A stretch of 64,000 bases of DNA, from contig JAFLBE010000020.1 of assembly GCA_017303995.1 (NCBI GenBank), positions 1 to 64,000 of the forward strand, given 5' to 3'. Shown here piece after piece: positions 54,937-61,782 of the stretch; within the stretch, counting starts at the first letter, position 1; each line of letters begins with the position of its first letter. Source of the DNA: Bacteroidota bacterium (lineage in GTDB: Bacteria; Bacteroidota; JABWAT01). The position numbers were made by a program, and so were the translations under genes. Under the pieces are notes generated by a model that did not search any database, was not told where the DNA came from, and saw only the letters and a program-made list of their open reading frames with translations.

Positions 54937-56565
54937 TCAGGCAAGTAACCCCATCAGACCGATGACTAGCACACAGATGAAGACTGATGTAAACACATTT
55001 TGCTTTGTCCAGATTCTTGCTTTCGGCGAAGAAACTGGCGCAAACGAAAGATCCGGAGTGTTAACCCCGGCGATCATCAGCCCGGATGCCTGCTGTGTGG
55101 TTTTGCTGTCAGACAAAAGGCTGACAACGACCAGGACACCCGTACATATAATAAACAAAAAAATTGCAAAGTGAAGAAAGTTAATCCGGGCAAAACTGAC
55201 AAGAATTGTGTCCGTCAGTAAACCGGAATTGACCATAAATTCAACAACCAGACGGGTGAGTCCTAAAACGCCACCCGTGATTAAACTCCAGAATGCCCCA
55301 GAGGCATTCATTCTTTTCCAGAAAATTCCGAACAAAAAAACAGCAACAATGGGAGGACTAATATATGACTGAACACTCTGCATATAAATGTAGATGTTAG
55401 TTGAGATCAATTTAGTTAAAGGTACCCATAAAATTGCAGTAATGGTGATAAATAATGTTGCGAGCCGTCCAACCAGAATTAATTTTCTCTCTGAAGTTTC
55501 AGGATGACGAGGTTGATAAAAATCGACAGTAAACAAAGTGGCGGCGCTGTTGAATACACTTGCGAGTGATGACATCAGTGCTGCAATTATAGCGGCAACA
55601 ACAAGTCCTCTCACTCCGGCGGGTAATAAGTCGCTTTCCAGCAGAGCCGGGTAAGCCTCATCACCAGAAATTTCCGGGAAGAGTGCAACTGCAATCAATC
55701 CCGGAACAACCAACATTAAAACAGGGAGGAGTTTTAAGAACGCTGCCAATATGGTTCCCTTCCGTGCATCGTCAATGGATTTTGCTGCTAAAACCCGCTG
55801 AACGATGTACTGGTCAGTACACCAATACCAAAAGCCCACAATCGGGGCTCCAAAAATGATACCGGTCCAGGGAAAATCAGGATCCGACATCGGTTTAAAT
55901 ATTGTGAAGTAATCTGCCGGAAGTTTTTCCTGCAGACCAGACCACCCGCCAACTTCATGCAAACCAATGAAAGTAACGGTAAGGGCACCGGCTACCAAAA
56001 TGATTGTTTGGAAGATCTGGGTGTAAATAACAGCTGCCAAACCTCCAACCACTGTATAAATTCCTGCGAGGAAGACAAGAATAATAGCGGTTGTGTACAC
56101 ATCCCAGCCAAGCATGTGATTTAAAAGGAAACCGGCCGCAAACAGCATCACGGAAATTTTGGTGACGATATAGGCAAACAAGGAGATTGAGGTTAGGTAG
56201 ACGCGGCTGCGGCGGTCATAACGGATTTCAAGATATTCAGGAACGGTGAACACTCCTAGCCGGAGGAAGACAGGGGCGACGAACCATCCCATTACAATAA
56301 GAATGAAAATGGCCATCCATTCGAAACTCCCGACTGCAAGACCCCTGTTAGCTCCCGATCCGGCCAGGCCGAGGAAGTGTTCACTTGAAATATTCGTAGC
56401 AAACAAAGAAAACCCAATGGCAACCCAGCCAACATTCCGACCGGCAAGGAAGTAGTCTACAGTTGTAGCATCCTTCCTGCGGGCAAAATAAAGTCCTATA
56501 CCCAGCGTTACCGCGAAGTAGAGTAGGATCACCGAAGAGTCTAAAAAGCCGAAATTGTCAAACAC
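54937..56565 (-). CDS. Sodium:solute (Na+/glucose-type) symporter
   Basis: 542 aa beginning at a GTG codon (FDNFGFLDSSVILLYFAVTL). About 14 membrane helices. The SGLT signature region LFATNISSEHFLGLAGSGANRG (~55-76), VFLRLGVFTVPEYLEIRYDRR and FGAPIVGFWYWCTDQYIVQR place it in the SSS family near vSGLT. It takes up a monosaccharide, probably glucose or galactose, with Na+. First gene after regulatory region B and so the likely head of the operon that runs on through the binding protein, receptor and glycosidases. The GTG start has no in-frame ATG upstream. Confidence 0.9.
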   Translation of the reverse strand: MFDNFGFLDSSVILLYFAVTLGIGLYFARRKDATTVDYFLAGRNVGWVAIGFSLFATNISSEHFLGLAGSGANRGLAVGSFEWMAIFILIVMGWFVAPVFLRLGVFTVPEYLEIRYDRRSRVYLTSISLFAYIVTKISVMLFAAGFLLNHMLGWDVYTTAIILVFLAGIYTVVGGLAAVIYTQIFQTIILVAGALTVTFIGLHEVGGWSGLQEKLPADYFTIFKPMSDPDFPWTGIIFGAPIVGFWYWCTDQYIVQRVLAAKSIDDARKGTILAAFLKLLPVLMLVVPGLIAVALFPEISGDEAYPALLESDLLPAGVRGLVVAAIIAALMSSLASVFNSAATLFTVDFYQPRHPETSERKLILVGRLATLFITITAILWVPLTKLISTNIYIYMQSVQSYISPPIVAVFLFGIFWKRMNASGAFWSLITGGVLGLTRLVVEFMVNSGLLTDTILVSFARINFLHFAIFLFIICTGVLVVVSLLSDSKTTQQASGLMIAGVNTPDLSFAPVSSPKARIWTKQNVFTSVFICVLVIGLMGLLA

Positions 56566-56668
56566 AGATTTCCACTTAATTGGTTTGATTGCGATACGCC
56601 TTCTTTTACACGAATCATGCCAAAATAATGGAAGCGGTTTTTCGTTTCAAAATTGATGGAAATCACAT

Positions 56669-56682
56669 TGGAAAGGCTTCCA
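56669..56682. promoter_or_regulatory. TGGAAAGGCTTCCA operator-like dyad (region B)
   Basis: Identical in all 14 bases to the dyad at 19907-19920, and 21 bp from the nearest TATCA-N3-TGATA palindrome as there. Confidence 0.6.
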
Positions 56683-56689
56683 TTCTACT

Positions 56690-56744
56690 TATCATTTTGA
56701 TAGGCATATCAATTTGATAAGTTTGAATCCATATCATTTTGATA
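56690..56744. promoter_or_regulatory. Triple TATCA-N3-TGATA operator (region B)
   Basis: TATCATTTTGATA (56690-56702), TATCAATTTGATA (56707-56719) and TATCATTTTGATA (56732-56744), start-to-start 17 and 25 bp. The sequence between the units differs from region A, so the spacing and not mere copying is conserved. Confidence 0.75.
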
Positions 56745-56806
56745 TGTTGTGACAATTCAGCGGTAGTTATGACGATAGATATAGTGTGGATATAAATAGC
56801 CAGAAA

Positions 56807-56843
56807 CAAAAAAGTGCCCAAATTTCAACAATTTGGGCACTTT
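56807..56843 (-). terminator. Rho-independent terminator of the second CBM9-type gene
   Basis: AAAGTGCCCAAATT and its exact complement around a 5-nt loop, followed on the - strand by TTTTTTG. It is ~275 bp past the stop of the 57118-59787 gene and ends that transcript before the symporter operon. Confidence 0.8.
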
Positions 56844-57073
56844 CTAAAGAAAAGAAATGATAAATACCGGTTTGGCTTTAATTATTTCGGGTAATTTTCT
56901 GTTTGGATGGTAAAAATTTGTTTTCGCCCTTCCAATGACTGGGCGGTTAGGGGTTGAGACCGGCATTTTACTATAATCTTTTCACCCCTCCGGGGTTGCA
57001 ATTTCTAATTTTGAATTTCATTAACCCCGTCAAAGGCCGTCCTTCGACTCCGCTCAGGATACCAGTTTGTAAT

Positions 57074-57115
57074 CATTTACCATTTACCATTTACCATTAA
57101 CCCTTGATCACTTGC
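57074..57115. repeat. 7-bp tandem array 3
   Basis: CATTTAC three times, then CATTAAC, CCTTGAT, CACTTGC. It touches the stop of the 57118-59787 gene. On the other strand the unit reads ATGGTAA, close to GTGGTAA of arrays 1 and 2. Confidence 0.7.
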
Positions 57116-57117
57116 CA

Positions 57118-59787
57118 TTATTTCAGAAGCATCATTTTCCTGAATTCACTTTTCCCGGCCTGAGTCAGCCTGAGAAAATAAAGTCCGGAAGCCAAGCCAG
57201 ATCCATTAAACTGAAACGACTTCTCCCCTGCTGGCTGAAAACCGTTTACCAGTTTTTTAATTTCCCTGCCGGTGATATCATAAAGCGAAAGTGAAACAAA
57301 ACCGGAAACGGGCAGATTGTACCTGATGGTTGTTTCTGGGTTAAATGGGTTTGGGTAGTTCGGGTGAAGTAGTAATTTCAAAGGAATTTCCTCATTTTCA
57401 ACACTCATCGGCGGAGGGGTAAATAAAAAAGAATAACTCCAGGATTGAACATTGTTCCAACCATTATCATCTGGACCAGGTGCCCATCTTAATCCACCTT
57501 CCCTTGAACCGGTTGCATCTGCATCATTAATAATCCAATCAATAGGTACTGAATAAATTGAATATGGCCAGTAATTATTTGTATCTCTGCCACCAAAGAC
57601 ATGGTCACCCGGATGTGTTGAAGCCAGATCTACCCATGATGTTTTCCATTCAATATGATAGCCACCAGTAACTTGTTTCCAATCGTAATCCGGAGAAGAC
57701 AACCATGCAACTGTATTTCCGGTAAGGTCATCTGAGACCCGGTTTGAGTTAAACCTGAAATGATAGTCAGGTTTTTCTCCCCTCCGATATTTGATGTGAT
57801 CCTTTCCTTCAAATTCATACGCTCCAAAAAAGAAATCAACTGCATCCTGGTTGAAGGAAGCAGCAGTTGAATCTGTGTGAATTATATCATCAGTAACCTG
57901 AATACCGATGAACAATGAATCAGCAGAGTGTGCAATTCCTATTTTTGCACTGAGATCCTGATCACCCTCAATTTGCCCCAAAAAGGTCATGATCGTTCCT
58001 GAACCATCTGATAGCTTCATTGTCCAGAATTCAATTCCTGACCATTCATCAAATGACCCATCTGCTTTAAAACCAAATGACGTAACGGGTTGCAGAATAG
58101 GTACTTTTTTAGCTTCTGTTTCGATCGGAATTTCGGTTGAGCCGAAATTTGAAGAATCAGTATTCCCATACTTGTCACTGCAAAGAACTGCATAATAGTA
58201 GTTTCGACTGTTTGTGCGTCCTGGATCCAATATGTAATGATCAGCAGAATTCCAATATTCATTGACATTTGAGATTAACAAATAAACATCATTGTCTTTA
58301 AGGTTGGTTATGGGAGAATTTGACCAGAATACCGAGTAAGTTTCCTTTTCTTCGTTTGGAACAGGCTCCCAATTGATAACATTATGACCATGGCTCATAT
58401 TAAGGGAAGTAACGTCAGGAGGCGCCGGCGGAACCCCTTTTTCATTTGAAAATCCGCTGCCGGTCATTAGATCAAGAATGAATTTCCCAGATGCAATCAC
58501 ATCCGGACCAAAAGGTTCTGGGGCGGTTCGAAGAACAGTGAGTGAAAGTCTTAGCTTTTTTATTCGATCAATGTTAAAGATACCGTCATTAGGCTCACCT
58601 TTTTGAGCCCATCCCCGATCACCGGGCCGAAGTTCCCACCATGTTTTTTTTGCAGATTCAAACGGAAGTTGGATGTATTGCCAACCGGTTACTGAATCAA
58701 ACTCGGCATCCGCAACCGAACTCCAACATTCCAGTTTTCCGTCGGTTTCATCAAAAAGCTCAACACGGAGCATAAACCGGTTTTTCAACTGATTTGCCTC
58801 TTGTGTTTTAAGGTAAAAAGCTAACCGGTCATAGCCGCCACGAGCATTTGAATAAAAACTGACGGGTTCCTTGAAAACGTGTTCCAGTTCTGCATATCCG
58901 CCCGAGTCCTGAGAACCAACCACAGCATAGTCAATTTTTAAAGCACCGGCTCCCTGAACCGTGTCAGAAATTTCATTGGTCAGAATCAAATGCCGTTTCC
59001 CTGCATCCGGATCGGAAGACATGTCATTGAGCAGCCAGGTAGCCTCTTTCCTGCTTAGATCGTAGGTTGTATCTGCCTGATTATCAAACGACATGAGCGG
59101 TTCATATCGTTGTCCCAGAATCTGGATTTTATCCATCAGGAAAGAACCGGTTGCAGTGGGTGGTTGTGTGGAATTCCCAGCCGAAATATACACAACTGCA
59201 ATTTCCCATCCGTAAATATTCCAGGGTTCCCATTCTCCGTTTTCATCCGTTGCCTGGGTAGAAAAGTGCCATTCATCCAGTGGGACGATAATTTGCTGCC
59301 AATCCCCTGGTAATGTGTCCAGAATCTGCCCTGCATCATAGAGCCACCTGTCTTCGCCTGTATCAGCACTACGTTTTTCCTTCAGTTTAAATTCAAATTT
59401 TACATCACCCGGCTGATCTTTTACCGGCAGACCGGTCACTTTGATCCAGAAGCTGATGTACTTCCCGTTTGAAAGATCATAATGTCCGGCTCGTCCTAAA
59501 ACTGCAAGATCACGGGTGTGGATTCTGTCCACATATCCACCCCAGAAGTCGTATGCTTCTACATGGTAATTGATATTGAAAGCTCCATTGCCATCAACAG
59601 ATTCGGATGTATCAGAAATGGAACAGTACGAATTTATTCCGTTTGCAAAAAATCCAACATTTTTTGTGGTTGGAAGGTAAGTTTCGTCAGCAGCCTGACC
59701 AGTGTTAAGGGGTGCCCAAACCCATTGGGCTGAGCTTTGAACTGTGGAAAATAAGAGCAAAAAAACGGGAAGGACCCACTTTTTCAT
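57118..59787 (-). CDS. Surface glycan-binding protein with CBM9-like domain and T9SS tag (paralogue 2)
   Basis: 889 aa from ATG 59787, which opens the signal peptide (KKWVLPVFLLLFSTVQSSAQ); a frame back to 59865 is rejected. The same modules as the 52211-54871 product in the same order: two N-terminal sandwiches (WVWAPLNTGQAADETYLP and WGGYV; then MSFDNQADTTYDLSRKEATW), fibronectin-III-like part, CBM9-like domain (DGSFDEWSGIEFW, DYHFRFNSNRVSDD) and sorting domain (NYPNPFNPETTIRYNLP). It forms its own transcription unit, closed by the terminator at 56807-56843. Monocistronic expression of a duplicate suggests different timing or ligand from paralogue 1. Confidence 0.87.
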   Translation of the reverse strand: MKKWVLPVFLLLFSTVQSSAQWVWAPLNTGQAADETYLPTTKNVGFFANGINSYCSISDTSESVDGNGAFNINYHVEAYDFWGGYVDRIHTRDLAVLGRAGHYDLSNGKYISFWIKVTGLPVKDQPGDVKFEFKLKEKRSADTGEDRWLYDAGQILDTLPGDWQQIIVPLDEWHFSTQATDENGEWEPWNIYGWEIAVVYISAGNSTQPPTATGSFLMDKIQILGQRYEPLMSFDNQADTTYDLSRKEATWLLNDMSSDPDAGKRHLILTNEISDTVQGAGALKIDYAVVGSQDSGGYAELEHVFKEPVSFYSNARGGYDRLAFYLKTQEANQLKNRFMLRVELFDETDGKLECWSSVADAEFDSVTGWQYIQLPFESAKKTWWELRPGDRGWAQKGEPNDGIFNIDRIKKLRLSLTVLRTAPEPFGPDVIASGKFILDLMTGSGFSNEKGVPPAPPDVTSLNMSHGHNVINWEPVPNEEKETYSVFWSNSPITNLKDNDVYLLISNVNEYWNSADHYILDPGRTNSRNYYYAVLCSDKYGNTDSSNFGSTEIPIETEAKKVPILQPVTSFGFKADGSFDEWSGIEFWTMKLSDGSGTIMTFLGQIEGDQDLSAKIGIAHSADSLFIGIQVTDDIIHTDSTAASFNQDAVDFFFGAYEFEGKDHIKYRRGEKPDYHFRFNSNRVSDDLTGNTVAWLSSPDYDWKQVTGGYHIEWKTSWVDLASTHPGDHVFGGRDTNNYWPYSIYSVPIDWIINDADATGSREGGLRWAPGPDDNGWNNVQSWSYSFLFTPPPMSVENEEIPLKLLLHPNYPNPFNPETTIRYNLPVSGFVSLSLYDITGREIKKLVNGFQPAGEKSFQFNGSGLASGLYFLRLTQAGKSEFRKMMLLK

Positions 59788-59862
59788 GAAAACCTCAGGA
59801 TGTGTTGGAAATGATTGCGGATGTAAGGATAAATGATCTTTTGGTTTTGGACCAACTGTGAT

Positions 59863-59876
59863 CATTTATATAAATG
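59863..59876. promoter_or_regulatory. Perfect 14-bp palindrome CATTTATATAAATG
   Basis: Lies 76 bp upstream of the ATG at 59787. It differs from the TATCA-N3-TGATA type, so this gene may answer to another regulator. An AT-rich chance palindrome is possible. Confidence 0.4.
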
Positions 59877-60183
59877 TAAACACATTTTTATCTTTTATCA
59901 ATTCATTTTATTAATATTTTATTATTAATAGAATTAATATTCCATCCTCTTTTCAAGTATGAATTTGATTTCTTTTTATTAACACCGTCAAAAGCTACCT
60001 TTCAACGGGTTTGGGTGTGGGAGAAATACCTGGTCCCGCAGATTGCGCTGAAGACGCAGATAAGGACAATTATTTATTTTCCTTCTGTGTAAATCCGTGT
60101 GATCTTTTAACCCGGCATGTAACCTTGCTTGGGTGCGGGAGAAACACATTTCCGCCAATGGTTACAAAATTCTGTTTGAATTT

Positions 60184-60218
60184 CATTAACCATTTACCAT
60201 TGATCATTAACCATTGAT
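60184..60218. repeat. 7-bp tandem array 4, upstream of the kinase genes
   Basis: CATTAAC, CATTTAC, CATTGAT, CATTAAC, CATTGAT in register. It is the same family as array 3. It ends 63 bp before the kinase start. Confidence 0.7.
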
Positions 60219-60281
60219 CCAAATTGGTATTTTAACTGATTCAGATTAACTTTGACTTTATATAATGATCAGTAATTCAAG

Positions 60282-61754
60282 ATGAAACCTCAAAAATCAG
60301 CCTCTGAAAGAAAATACCGGTTCGAATTCAAACATATCACGATCCTTTTTGTGATTCTGATAGCCTTTCAGCTCATTTTATCTTTCGTCCATAAAGCTTC
60401 CTTAAAAACATTCCTGACCGACTATTCAGAAAAGTCTGAGAAAGATTACGTCAATCAGATTGCCTCTCAAACCACAAGCACCCTTAATTTTCTTATCAAT
60501 AACGGAAAGCATCTCCCGCCTGAGCGGCAGAAAGATATCGTTGCCGCGATAAATCAGACCATGCAGCCCAATCGGTCAAATCCGGCTTTTAAAGAAATGT
60601 GCGTTCTGATTAAATCGGGGGAGTCTTATTCAATTATTGATCAGGCTGAAGTTTTGGTCGGATTCATCCAAAACCCCGATACTATTCTTCCTCCGCCCAG
60701 AATTGATCACCCCCGGGCGCTCAGGCTGATGAAAGAAAAAGGCAGCGAACTTCTTGAAACGAAACAAATGTATTCGCTTCTTGAACGTGACAAATACCTC
60801 CATATTTTGTTCCCCTTTCAGATAGAAAACCACCTGACCGGAATCATTTACTTTAAGATGCAGCCAGACTTTTCTGCATTTACCCGTGAAATAATCGCCA
60901 GTTACGACGAAACAACCATCATTTACCTTTCTATTATCCTCCTCGGTCTTCTGGCCATGTACTATATCGCAACTTACACGGCCGTAGAACGTGATGAAGC
61001 ACAGGAAGCGCTGATGGAAGAGCATGAACAGCACCTTCGTGAACAGATCATCCATGAAAAGGAATCATTGTTCACCAAACGGATTTATCACACCCATCAC
61101 AAAGCAGAAAAAGTAATGGGATTTATTAAAGAAGATTTGAGATCGCTAAACCCTGCAAATACAGAAGAAATTAAGTCAAGAGTTACCCGGTATTCAAATT
61201 TTATGTCAAGGGTGATTTATGACATGAAATGGTATGATCCGCCAATCCATACCATTCGCAGTATGATTTTCAACACTCAGGTTAACGATATCATCAGGTT
61301 TATTGTTGATAATATTTTCCTGCGAATCTCTGCAATCAATCATCAGGTTTCTTATCATCTCGATCTTGATCCGGCACTTCCGGTTGTTCACATCAATGAA
61401 TATGTGATCTGGGAAATTATCGAACCGGTCATACAGAATAGTATTGATCATGGTGGTGATTCTGAATTGCTTATCAAAATTCAATCCCGCTACTTCCCTG
61501 CCGAAAAAAAGGGAAAAATCACCATCGAAGATAATGGGATTGGAATTAGTCAGGATTTGCTTGATACAGATTCAGGCGGAGTTAAAAAACTTTTCCGTGA
61601 GAATATCACAACCAAAATTGTTGAAGGACAAAACTCAGGCTACGGATGCTATATTGCCTGGCAACTTGCAACCCAACGATGTGGTTGGACAATGGACGCA
61701 CAAAACATGGAAAATGGCGGATGCAAATTCACCTTTGAAATTCCTTTTTCCTGA
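60282..61754 (+). CDS. Membrane sensor histidine kinase
   Basis: 490 aa. First membrane helix at ~19-37 (ITILFVILIAFQLILSFVH), a ~165-residue periplasmic sensor region, a second helix at ~212-234 (TIIYLSIILLGLLAMYYIATY), coiled coil, an atypical phospho-acceptor region (RIYHTHHKAEKVMGFIKEDL) and a HATPase domain with N box VIQNSIDHGG, G1 IEDNGIGIS and G2 NSGYGCYIAWQLA. The sensor domain is family-unknown. It probably signals together with the kinase downstream (28 bp gap). Its divergence from the sugar locus suggests that it senses glycan or a product, but this is inference. Confidence 0.85.
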   Translation: MKPQKSASERKYRFEFKHITILFVILIAFQLILSFVHKASLKTFLTDYSEKSEKDYVNQIASQTTSTLNFLINNGKHLPPERQKDIVAAINQTMQPNRSNPAFKEMCVLIKSGESYSIIDQAEVLVGFIQNPDTILPPPRIDHPRALRLMKEKGSELLETKQMYSLLERDKYLHILFPFQIENHLTGIIYFKMQPDFSAFTREIIASYDETTIIYLSIILLGLLAMYYIATYTAVERDEAQEALMEEHEQHLREQIIHEKESLFTKRIYHTHHKAEKVMGFIKEDLRSLNPANTEEIKSRVTRYSNFMSRVIYDMKWYDPPIHTIRSMIFNTQVNDIIRFIVDNIFLRISAINHQVSYHLDLDPALPVVHINEYVIWEIIEPVIQNSIDHGGDSELLIKIQSRYFPAEKKGKITIEDNGIGISQDLLDTDSGGVKKLFRENITTKIVEGQNSGYGCYIAWQLATQRCGWTMDAQNMENGGCKFTFEIPFS

Positions 61755-61782
61755 TACCTTTTTAAAACACGAGCTTTTACTC

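Larger units (their letters stand above)
56566..57117 (-). promoter_or_regulatory. Regulatory region B, terminator and repeats between two sugar operons
   Basis: No gene in 552 bp. From left to right: ATCGCAATCAA (56586-56596, - strand), the TTTTGGCATGATT element (56613-56625), the TGGAAAGGCTTCCA dyad (56669-56682), three palindromes (56690-56744), the terminator of the upstream gene (56807-56843), a stretch with CCTTCGACTCCGCTCAGGA (57041-57059, a form common in dispersed repeats) and heptamer array 3 (57074-57115). Confidence 0.75.
59788..60281. promoter_or_regulatory. Divergent intergenic region between the sugar locus and the kinase genes
   Basis: No gene in 494 bp. The left part holds CCGCAATCA (59811-59819, - strand, a variant of the ATCGCAATC box) and the perfect palindrome CATTTATATAAATG (59863-59876) upstream of the binding-protein gene. 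The AT-rich middle (59880-59950) may hold promoters. At 60040-60110, CAGATTGCGCTGAAGACGCAGAT and TCTGTGTAAATCCGTGTGATC-like phrases resemble dispersed intergenic repeats. Heptamer array 4 follows at 60184-60218. TATAAT at 60261-60266 could be the -10 box of the kinase gene. Confidence 0.5.
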
